A stretch of 64,000 nucleotides of DNA, from positions 62,001 to 126,000 of the forward strand of contig NZ_QTPO01000011.1 of NCBI RefSeq assembly GCF_003853645.1, in the 5' to 3' direction. The notes under the pieces are model-generated. The model saw only the letters and a program-made list of their open reading frames with translations, was not told the DNA's origin and ran no database searches. Shown in pieces: positions 34,593 through 41,837 of this stretch (position 1 is its first letter; each line of letters opens with the position of its first letter). A program made the position numbers and the translations under genes. The DNA comes from Burkholderia sp. Bp9143 (GTDB lineage Bacteria > Pseudomonadota > Gammaproteobacteria > Burkholderiales > Burkholderiaceae).

Positions 34593-35539
34593 GCGGCAAC
34601 CTCCTGCGCCCGGCGATCGGCCATCGCGCGTTCGATCCCCTTGATGCACGCGACCAGCGTCGCGTTGACCGGCGTGGGCACGCCGTATCGCTGTCCCCAG
34701 CGCACGACCGATCCGTTGATGAAGTCGATCTCGGTGATCGCGCCTCTCTCCAGGCTCTGCAGCATCGACGTCTTGAACGCGGCGGACAGGCCTTCGGCGG
34801 CCAGTGTCCACGCCTGCTCGGGGTCCGTCATCGACAGCCTGACGCCGGCCGCTTGCGCGGTCTCGATCGCCTCGGCGACGGCCGCGAGCGACGTCGCCTT
34901 CAGCAGCGGTTCGTCGTACAACTGCCCGTAGGTCAGGCCGGTGATGCCGGTGAGCGCGCCCGTGGCGACGTTGACCAGCAGCTTGTCCCACATCGTGCCG
35001 ACGATGTTGTCGCTGACCGTCGTCGCGAGGCCCGCGGCGTTGAATGCGTCGGCGATCGCCTGCACGCGGGGCGTGATGCGGCCGTCGAGCTCGCCGATGC
35101 TGGTGCGCTTGCCGGCCACGCCGGATTCGATGTGTCCGTCGCCGCGCCGCACGCCGCCGACGTAGGTCTTGCCGGCGAGCACGCGCTCGCGGCCGACGAC
35201 GTCGGCGAGGATGTCCTCGTGCCCGAGGCCGTTCTGCAGCGACAGCACGAGCGTGTCGGGCCCGATCAGCCCTTGCGCGCCGCGCATGGCCGCGTCGGTA
35301 TTGAACGATTTGACCAGCACGATCACCAGGTCCGCGACGCCGACGTCGGCCGCCTGCGTCGTCGCGCGGACGCGCACGCGGCGGGATCCGCTCGTATCGT
35401 CGACCTGGAGGCCGTCGCGGCACATCGCGCCGACGTGCGACGGCGAGCGGTCGATCAGCCAGGTTTCGTGGCCGCCTTCGGTCAGGGCGGCGCCAATCGC
35501 GCAGCCCAGCGCGCCGGCGCCCAGCATTGCAATCTTCAT
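34589..35539 (-). CDS. Ketopantoate reductase-family oxidoreductase (PanE/ApbA-like)
   Basis: A 316-residue NADP-linked 2-oxoacid reductase. The Rossmann loop is MLGAGALGCAIGAALTEGGHETWLID, followed by VLSLQNGLGHEDIL (family NG motif) and WDKLLVNVATGALTGITG containing the catalytic Lys. The first gene of the operon, transcribed away from a LysR gene. In a catabolic cluster it probably reduces or oxidises a 2-keto or hydroxy acid other than ketopantoate. Spacing to the LysR start is 119 nt and holds a perfect inverted repeat. Confidence 0.85.
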   Translation of the reverse strand: MKIAMLGAGALGCAIGAALTEGGHETWLIDRSPSHVGAMCRDGLQVDDTSGSRRVRVRATTQAADVGVADLVIVLVKSFNTDAAMRGAQGLIGPDTLVLSLQNGLGHEDILADVVGRERVLAGKTYVGGVRRGDGHIESGVAGKRTSIGELDGRITPRVQAIADAFNAAGLATTVSDNIVGTMWDKLLVNVATGALTGITGLTYGQLYDEPLLKATSLAAVAEAIETAQAAGVRLSMTDPEQAWTLAAEGLSAAFKTSMLQSLERGAITEIDFINGSVVRWGQRYGVPTPVNATLVACIKGIERAMADRRAQEVAA

Positions 35540-35608
35540 GGGGTGTCTCCAATGTCATGCAGGGTTGACGTATCGCTGCACGATAGAAGTCGCCCGTCAT
35601 ACTGGCAA

Positions 35609-35635
35609 TGCAATGACTACAATGGCGTCATTGCA
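35609..35635. promoter_or_regulatory. Perfect inverted repeat TGCAATGAC-N9-GTCATTGCA (probable LysR operator)
   Basis: Nine-base arms with a 9-bp spacer, centred 36-37 nt upstream of the LysR ATG and 82-83 nt upstream of the divergent panE-like start. Size, symmetry and position fit a LysR-type regulator binding site controlling both directions. Confidence 0.65.
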
Positions 35636-35658
35636 ATAGACAATAAAGCGACGATTCC

Positions 35659-36564
35659 ATGATTCCGACCGATCTTCCCGACCTGAAGCTGCTCCAGCTG
35701 TTCGATCTGCTGTACGACGCGCGCAGCGTCACCCGCGTGGCCGAGCAACTCGGACAGAGTCAGCCGACGGTCAGCATCTGGCTCGGACGCCTGCGCGAAC
35801 ACCTGCACGATCCGCTGTTCATTCGAACGCCCGGCGGCATGGCGCCGACGCCTCAGGCCGACGCGCTCATCGGCCCGTGCCGCGAAATCCTCGAATCGTT
35901 GCGGCGTTTCGCGGCCTGGGAAATCGCGTTCGACCCGGCGACAGCCCAGCGCCGGTTTCGCATCTGCATGACCGATGCGAGCCATGTCACGCTGTTGCCG
36001 CGGCTGTTGGCACACGTTCGCGCGCAGGCGCCGGGTGTCAGGCTGGAGGCGGCGAGGATCGACGGCAACACGGAACGGGCGCTCGAGTCGGGCGAAGCCG
36101 ATCTCGCGATCGGCTACGTGCCGTGGCTGGGTGGCGGGATCTACCAGCAGAAACTGTACGACCAGGACTGGGTGTGTCTGGCCAATCGCCATCACCCGAG
36201 GATTCGCGCGCGCCTCGGCGTGAAACAGTATCGGGCGGAGGGCCATGTGGTCATTACCGCCGGAACGGGCGCGCAGCTACTCGACCAGGCGCTGATGCGC
36301 GAGCGCATCGAGCGTCAGGTCGTGCTGGCGCTGCCCGGATTTCTGGGTTTGGGCGCGATCGTCCAGAGCACGGACCTGATCACGACGCTGCCTCGCCATA
36401 TCGGCGAGACGCTGGCCCAGACCAACGATCTGGCGGTTCATGCCTGTCCGATCGAGGTCGAGGGGTTTGCGGTTCGACAGCACTGGCACTCGCGATATCA
36501 CCATGAAGCCGGCAATCGCTGGCTGCGCGGTGTGGTGGTGCAGTTGTTCGCGAACACGCGTTGA
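35659..36564 (+). CDS. LysR-family regulator (NahR/LinR-like subgroup)
   Basis: A 301-residue LysR regulator. The N-terminus DLKLLQLFDLLYDARSVTRVAEQLGQSQPTVSIWLGRLREHLHDPLFIRTPGGM is typical of the NahR/NodD-like branch, with a recognition helix at about residues 34-50. The effector domain follows from about residue 90. It is divergent from the five-gene operon and shares the inverted repeat at 35609-35635, so it most likely controls that operon in response to a pathway compound. Confidence 0.9.
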   Translation: MIPTDLPDLKLLQLFDLLYDARSVTRVAEQLGQSQPTVSIWLGRLREHLHDPLFIRTPGGMAPTPQADALIGPCREILESLRRFAAWEIAFDPATAQRRFRICMTDASHVTLLPRLLAHVRAQAPGVRLEAARIDGNTERALESGEADLAIGYVPWLGGGIYQQKLYDQDWVCLANRHHPRIRARLGVKQYRAEGHVVITAGTGAQLLDQALMRERIERQVVLALPGFLGLGAIVQSTDLITTLPRHIGETLAQTNDLAVHACPIEVEGFAVRQHWHSRYHHEAGNRWLRGVVVQLFANTR

Positions 36565-36638
36565 TCGTGGGGGTGGCGCCGGTTGATGTCGGTATTCGCA
36601 ATCGGCGGTCGTCGTGCGTGCCTGCGGCGGCGTCCCGG

Positions 36639-37571
36639 TCAGCGCCTTGCCGCGCCGACCCCTTCGAACGGGAGCACGCCCGTCTGCCGCCCCAGCTGTT
36701 CGGCACGCCGGTAGATGGCCTGCATCAGCAGCATCGCGTTTCGCGTCGGCGGCGAGAATTTCGAATAGACGAGCGTGGAAGTCATTTCGAGGTTCTCGAC
36801 GAGCGGGCGCACGACGCAATCGGCGCCTTCCGCGGCGAACTCGTCGACGATGGCGAGCCCGAGCCCGCCGCGCACCAGCGCGAGCGCCTGGTCGGCACGC
36901 GTCACGTCGACGACCGACGTGAGATCGACATCGGCCTGCTGGCACGCGCGCGCGATCACCGTGCCGAACGGAATGTCGCGCCTGAACAGGATCATCGGCT
37001 CGCCTTCGAGATCGGCAAGCGCGATGCGCGGCCGCGCCGCCAGCGGGTGGTCCGCCGGCAGCGCGCACACCATGCGTCCGCGCATGAACGGCACGACGTC
37101 GAGGTGCTCGTGCTCGATCGGCATCGACGTCACGGCGACGTCGACGGTCTTGCTCAGCACCTCCAGCGGCATTTCAGCCATCAGCGTCGTGTGCCAGTCG
37201 ACCCGCAGCCCGGGCAGCTTGCGCTTGAGCTCGACGATCGCCGGCGCGACGATCGTCGTCGCGAGCGACGGGCTGCACGACACGCGCAACAGGCTTGCCG
37301 GCCCGAGTGCCAGTGCGCGCGCGAACTCGTCGACGCGCAGCGCCGACTGGTAGACCTGCTCGACCTCGCGAAACAGCGCCTGCGCTTCCGCGGTAGGAAT
37401 CAGGCGGCCCTTGGTGCGCTCGAACAGACGCAGGCCGAGCGTCGTTTCCGTGTGCGACACGAGCTTGCTGACGGCCGGCTGCGACACGTAGAGCATCTTC
37501 GCCGCCGCGTTGATCGACCCGGTGAGCATCACCGCGCGAAACACTTCCATTTGCCGCAGCTTGAAGCGCAT
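36639..37571 (-). CDS. LysR-family regulator
   Basis: A 310-residue LysR regulator with the opening MRFKLRQMEVFRAVMLTGSINAAAKMLYVSQPAVSKLVSH, like NocR/OccR-type members, and an effector domain from about residue 88. It is divergent from the MFS-SDR-TIM-amidohydrolase operon and the likely regulator of it. TAACC-N3-GGTTA (37609-37621) lies in the shared spacer 38 nt from its start. It converges on the other LysR gene. Confidence 0.9.
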   Translation of the reverse strand: MRFKLRQMEVFRAVMLTGSINAAAKMLYVSQPAVSKLVSHTETTLGLRLFERTKGRLIPTAEAQALFREVEQVYQSALRVDEFARALALGPASLLRVSCSPSLATTIVAPAIVELKRKLPGLRVDWHTTLMAEMPLEVLSKTVDVAVTSMPIEHEHLDVVPFMRGRMVCALPADHPLAARPRIALADLEGEPMILFRRDIPFGTVIARACQQADVDLTSVVDVTRADQALALVRGGLGLAIVDEFAAEGADCVVRPLVENLEMTSTLVYSKFSPPTRNAMLLMQAIYRRAEQLGRQTGVLPFEGVGAARR

Positions 37572-37608
37572 GTCCTTTCCCCGCCGCCGCGCGCCGCGCC
37601 CGGACCAT

Positions 37609-37621
37609 TAACCAAAGGTTA
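37609..37621. promoter_or_regulatory. Inverted repeat TAACC-N3-GGTTA (candidate LysR site)
   Basis: A short dyad in the 173-nt divergent spacer (37572-37744), closer to the regulator gene than to the MFS gene. Consistent with autoregulation by the LysR protein. Confidence 0.45.
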
Positions 37622-37744
37622 TAGGATAGCCGAAACTCGGCATACGACAGCGCAGTGGCAACTCCCTAGTATCTCCATCGAGGAACGCGCCGCCCGGAAG
37701 GCATTCCGGGATCCGGCGGCCCACCAGACCAAGATGGAGACACG

Positions 37745-39091
37745 ATGAACTCGACCCCGACGTCGCAGGCGCCAACCGCGCCTGCCGCCCACGGCGCAGC
37801 CGTCGCACGCACGCGCACGCGCTTCGGCATTCTCGCGCTGCTCGCGATCGGCACGATGATCAACTATCTCGACCGCAGCGTCGCGGGCATCGCCGCGCCC
37901 GGCATGAGCCACGACCTGGGGCTGACGCCGGCGTTGATGGGCGTGATCTTCTCGGCATTCTCGTGGACCTATACGGCCTCGCAGATCCCCGGCGGGCTGT
38001 TGCTGGATCGTATCGGCACGCGCTGGACCTATTTCTTCGCATTGACGCTCTGGTCGTTCTTCACCGGGCTGCAAGGGCTCGCGACAGGGTTCGTGTCGCT
38101 GCTCGTGATGCGTCTCTTGATCGGCGCGGCCGAAGCGCCGTGCTTCCCGACGAACAGCCGCGTCGTGGCGGTCTGGTTTCCGCAGAGTGAGCGGGCGCGC
38201 GCCACGGGCGTCTATACGTTCGCCGAGTACGTGGGGCTGGCGTTTCTCAGCCCGCTGCTGTTCTGGATCGATCAACACTACGGATGGCGTGCGCTGTTCG
38301 GCATCGTCGGTGCGGTGGGGGTCGCGTTCGGCGCCGTCTGGCTGCTGCGCTTTCATGAGCCGCACCAGTCGAAGCGCGCGAATCGTGCCGAACTCGACCA
38401 TATCGCGAACGGCGGCGGCGTCGTCGACGGCAGCCGCGACGTGATGCGCTTTCGTTGGTCCGATGTCGGCGCGCTGCTGCGCCGCCGCAGCATGTTCGGC
38501 ATCTGCATCGGCCAGTTCGCATGCAATTCCACCAACGTGTTCTTCCTGACCTGGTTCCCGACCTATCTCGTCACGGAGCGCCACATGCCGTGGCTGAAGG
38601 TCGGCATCGTCGCGATGCTGCCGTTCATCGCGGCGTCGGCGGGCACGCTGTCGGGCGGCTGGATCTCCGACGCGATGCTGCGTCGCGGCGTGTCGCTGAA
38701 CTGGGCGCGCAAGCTGCCGGTGATCTCCGGGCTGCTGCTGGCCTCGACGATCGTGCTCGCGAACTACGTGGATTCGACCGCAGCCGTGATCGCGATTCTG
38801 TGCGTCGCGTACTTCGCCCAAGGCATGTCGGCCCTCGCCTGGATGATCGTTTCCGATATCGCGCCGAAGGGCCTGCTCGGCCTGAGCGGCGGCATCTTCA
38901 ACCTGTTCGCGAACGCCGCCGGCATCGTCACGCCGCTCGTCATCGGCCTGATCGTCAACGCGACGGGCTCGTTCGTGTACGCACTCGCGTTCATCTCGGC
39001 CGTCACGCTGGTTGGCGCGCTCTCCTATGTGTTCGTGGTCGGCGACATCCAGCGGATCGTGCTGACCGGCCGCGAATCCTCCCGTCACTGA
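37745..39091 (+). CDS. MFS transporter, anion:cation symporter (ACS) type
   Basis: A 448-residue, 12-helix inner-membrane permease. Wording of the ACS/D-glucarate-phthalate permease family: IGTMINYLDRSVAGIAAPGMSHDLGLTPALMGVIFSAFSWTYTASQIPGGLLLDRIGTRWTY, and APCFPTNSRVVAVWFP in helix 4-5. Such permeases take up sugar acids or aromatic acids with protons. It is first in an operon with an SDR, a TIM-barrel protein and an amidohydrolase, so it probably imports their substrate. Confidence 0.88.
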   Translation: MNSTPTSQAPTAPAAHGAAVARTRTRFGILALLAIGTMINYLDRSVAGIAAPGMSHDLGLTPALMGVIFSAFSWTYTASQIPGGLLLDRIGTRWTYFFALTLWSFFTGLQGLATGFVSLLVMRLLIGAAEAPCFPTNSRVVAVWFPQSERARATGVYTFAEYVGLAFLSPLLFWIDQHYGWRALFGIVGAVGVAFGAVWLLRFHEPHQSKRANRAELDHIANGGGVVDGSRDVMRFRWSDVGALLRRRSMFGICIGQFACNSTNVFFLTWFPTYLVTERHMPWLKVGIVAMLPFIAASAGTLSGGWISDAMLRRGVSLNWARKLPVISGLLLASTIVLANYVDSTAAVIAILCVAYFAQGMSALAWMIVSDIAPKGLLGLSGGIFNLFANAAGIVTPLVIGLIVNATGSFVYALAFISAVTLVGALSYVFVVGDIQRIVLTGRESSRH

Positions 39092-39113
39092 ATTCTGAAA
39101 GGACAAGTTTTCC

Positions 39114-39854
39114 ATGAGTCACACTCTCGACGGCAAGGTCGCGATCGTTACCGGTGGCGCGCGCGGCATCGGGCTCGGCATCGCACGGCAGCTCAAGGCG
39201 GACGGCGCGCGCGTCGCGCTCTGGGATCTCGACGTCGGCGGCTGCGACGAGCAGGGCCCGGGCTTCACACCGGATCACGTCGAAGCCGTGGACGTGTCGT
39301 CTCACGAGGCCGTGGAGCGCGCGTTCGACGCGACCGTCGCCGCGCTGGGCCACGTCGACATTCTCGTGAACAACGCGGGCATCAACGGGCCGGTGGCGCC
39401 GAGCTGGGAATATCCGGTCGACACGTGGCAGCGCGTGCTGGCCGTCGACCTGAACAGCGTGTTCTACACCTGCCGCGTCGCCGTTCCGCACATGCGCGAG
39501 CGCGGCGGCGGACGCATCCTCAACGTCGCGTCGATCGCCGGCAAGGAGGGCGTGCAGTTCATCTCCGCGTACTCGGCGGCCAAGGCCGGCGTGATCGCGT
39601 TCACGAAAGCCGCCGCGAAGGAACTTGCGCACGACAACGTGCTGATCAACTGCATCGCGCCGGCGATGGTCGAGACGGAGCTGTTCCGCGAAATGTCCGA
39701 CGAGCACATCGTCGCGAGCAAGGCGAAGATCCCGATGGGCCGTTTCCTGCAGATCGACGAGGTCGGCCGCATGGTGAGCTGGGTCGTCAGCCCCGCATGC
39801 AGCTTCACGACCGGCTTCACGTTCGACCTGACGGGCGGGAGGGCCACGTATTGA
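39114..39854 (+). CDS. Short-chain dehydrogenase/reductase (SDR)
   Basis: A 246-residue classical SDR: TGGARGIG nucleotide loop, LVNNAGING, catalytic Ser in NVASIAG and YSAAK. An Asp after strand 2 (ALWDLD) favours NAD(H) over NADP(H). It lies 22 nt after the MFS gene and overlaps the next gene by 4 nt (TTGA). Probably oxidises a hydroxyl of the imported compound. Confidence 0.9.
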   Translation: MSHTLDGKVAIVTGGARGIGLGIARQLKADGARVALWDLDVGGCDEQGPGFTPDHVEAVDVSSHEAVERAFDATVAALGHVDILVNNAGINGPVAPSWEYPVDTWQRVLAVDLNSVFYTCRVAVPHMRERGGGRILNVASIAGKEGVQFISAYSAAKAGVIAFTKAAAKELAHDNVLINCIAPAMVETELFREMSDEHIVASKAKIPMGRFLQIDEVGRMVSWVVSPACSFTTGFTFDLTGGRATY

Positions 39855-40690
39855 AACCCGCTGAACATCATGCGCGCCCGCTGGCGGCGGCGCATCTGAC
39901 GGTGCTGGAATATGCGCCCGTGCCCTGGGTGCGGGCCGCCGCGAAGGCGGGGTTCGCCGCGGTCGGGCTGCGCCTCCATCCGGCCATGCCGGGCGGTATC
40001 GCCTATCCGGTCGCCGCCGGCAGCGCCGCGCATCGCGAGCTGCGCGACGTGCTGGCCGGTGAGGGCATGAAGGTCGTCGACGTCGAGTTCATTCCCGTCG
40101 TGCCGGACCTCGATGCCGCGTCGTGCCTGCCGCTGTTCGAGGCGGCCGCCGCGCTCGGTGCCCGCTGCGTGAGCGTGTCGGGCGACGACGCCGACGCCGC
40201 GCGCCTCGTCGCGAATCTTGCCGCGCTCGCGGGCCTCGCCAGGCCGTTCGGATTGTCGATCGACCTGGAATTCATGCGCTGGCGCAGCGTGGGCACGCTC
40301 GCGCAGGCACGCGCGGCGATCGCACGTGCGGCGCAGCCCAATCTCGCGCTGGTGATCGATGCGCTGCACCTGTCGCGCTCGGGCGGCACGCCGGCCGACG
40401 TCGCGGCGGTGCCGCGCGAACTGATCGGCTTCGCCCAGCTGTGCGACGCGCGCGCCGAGCAGCCGGCCAACGACGACGAGGCGATCGTCGAGGCGCGCAC
40501 CGCGCGGCTCGCGCCGGGCGATGGCGCGTTGCCGCTCGATGCGTTGCTGCGCGCATTGCCGGCGGATGTGCCGCTGAGCGTGGAGATGCCGATGCCGTCG
40601 CTGCCGGTCGACGCGCGCGTCGAACTGGCCTATCGCGGCGCGCGGCGCGTCGTCGAGCGCGCGGGCGCTGCCGCGCCGACAGGAACCTGA
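39851..40690 (+). CDS. Sugar phosphate isomerase/epimerase-like TIM-barrel protein
   Basis: A 279-residue TIM barrel of the xylose-isomerase-like (AP_endonuc_2) superfamily. Likely metal ligands sit at strand ends: Glu in IDLEFM, Asp/His in VIDALHLSRSGG, and Glu in LSVEMPMPS. The start is taken as TTG at 39851, in a TTGA overlap with the SDR stop; no in-frame ATG is near. Members include epimerases, isomerases and 3-dehydroshikimate dehydratases; which applies here cannot be read from sequence. Confidence 0.75.
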   Translation: MKPAEHHARPLAAAHLTVLEYAPVPWVRAAAKAGFAAVGLRLHPAMPGGIAYPVAAGSAAHRELRDVLAGEGMKVVDVEFIPVVPDLDAASCLPLFEAAAALGARCVSVSGDDADAARLVANLAALAGLARPFGLSIDLEFMRWRSVGTLAQARAAIARAAQPNLALVIDALHLSRSGGTPADVAAVPRELIGFAQLCDARAEQPANDDEAIVEARTARLAPGDGALPLDALLRALPADVPLSVEMPMPSLPVDARVELAYRGARRVVERAGAAAPTGT

Positions 40691-40705
40691 CCGGGACACC
40701 GCACG

Positions 40706-41557
40706 ATGAGCGTATTCGACGAAGACAAGATCGACTGCCATTGCCACGTGTTCGATCCCGTGCGCTTTCCGTATCGCGACGACACGCCGTATCGACCCAC
40801 GCAGCAGGAGATCGGCACGGCGGCCCAGTTCGTCCGCGTGATGGACGCGTATCGCGTGCGCCACGCGCTGCTCGTCGGGCCGACGAGTGGCTATCGGACC
40901 GACAACCGCTGCCTGATCGATGCACTGGAGACGCATGAAGGGCGCTTTCGCGGGATTGCCGTGGTCGACAACGACATCGGCCGCGGCGAACTCGCCGCGC
41001 TGCGCCGCGCCGGCGTGGCGGGCGTCGCGTTCAATCCGGCGATGGAGGGCATCGAGCTCGTGACGAGCGCGGGCGCGCTGTTCGCGATGCTCGCGGAGCT
41101 CGGCATGATCGCGCAGATCCAGGTGGCCGGCGACCAGATGGCGGCGCTCGGCCCCTGGCTCGCGCGGCAACCCGCGGCGCTCGTGATCGATCACTGCGGA
41201 CGGCCGCACAGCGACGGCGGGATCGGTCAGGCCGGCTTCGACGCGCTGCTGCGTCTCGCGGAAGGCGGCAATGCGAACGTGAAGCTGTCCGGCTGGCAGA
41301 AATACTCGAACGGCCCACATCCGTATGAAGATACGTGGCCGTACGCGCACGCGCTGCTGCGTGCGTTCGGGCCGCAACACTGCGTGTGGGGCTCCGACTG
41401 GCCGTTTCTGCGTGCGCCCGAACGGCTCGACTATGGCCCGCTTCTGACGCTGTTCGAGGCGATCGTGCCCGACACGGCGATCCGGCGGCAGATCCAGTGG
41501 GATACGCCGCGGCGGCTGTTCGGATTCGACGAACGGCCGCACGGCGCCGGTGCATGA
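40706..41557 (+). CDS. Amidohydrolase-2 family metal hydrolase (PDC lactonase-like)
   Basis: A 283-residue amidohydrolase. The first-strand metal motif is DCHCHVFDP; VIDHCGRPH, KLSGWQKYSN and WGSDWPFLRAP complete the active site in the style of 2-pyrone-4,6-dicarboxylate lactonase (LigI) and L-rhamnono/fucono-lactonases. It would open a lactone made by the SDR. It is last in the operon, 15 nt after the TIM-barrel gene. A 280-nt spacer follows. Confidence 0.85.
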   Translation: MSVFDEDKIDCHCHVFDPVRFPYRDDTPYRPTQQEIGTAAQFVRVMDAYRVRHALLVGPTSGYRTDNRCLIDALETHEGRFRGIAVVDNDIGRGELAALRRAGVAGVAFNPAMEGIELVTSAGALFAMLAELGMIAQIQVAGDQMAALGPWLARQPAALVIDHCGRPHSDGGIGQAGFDALLRLAEGGNANVKLSGWQKYSNGPHPYEDTWPYAHALLRAFGPQHCVWGSDWPFLRAPERLDYGPLLTLFEAIVPDTAIRRQIQWDTPRRLFGFDERPHGAGA

Positions 41558-41712
41558 TCGATGCGGAACCGCCGCGTCGCTCAGTCACTTCAACCTGTTC
41601 GACCTTGCGGTGCCTGGTGACGCCTTCCAGAAGCGATCGATCATCCCGAACTGGATACCGCGCACCGACGCACCCGGCCACGAAGTCGCCCTGCATGCGT
41701 CGGCCGCCGTTC

Positions 41713-41726
41713 TTGATTCAGGTCAC
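41713..41726 (+). promoter_or_regulatory. FNR-type box TTGATTCAGGTCAC before ppsA
   Basis: TTGAT-N4-GTCAC, one mismatch from the regional consensus; centred about 118 nt before the PEP synthase ATG in the spacer 41558-41837. Confidence 0.6.
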
Positions 41727-41837
41727 GGGCGCCACCGGGGCGTCGGGCCACGATGAGCGTGTCCGGCCGACCGCGCCGGCGAATGCCGGACCGCGCCTGT
41801 CGCGAGCGGCCCGGCCGCGACCATCGGAGGGCTCGTC

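Noticed and set aside
41558..41837. Possible decayed gene in the spacer before ppsA
   Set aside because: A 68-codon open frame exists, but I recognise no family in it; only the FNR-type box is supported.
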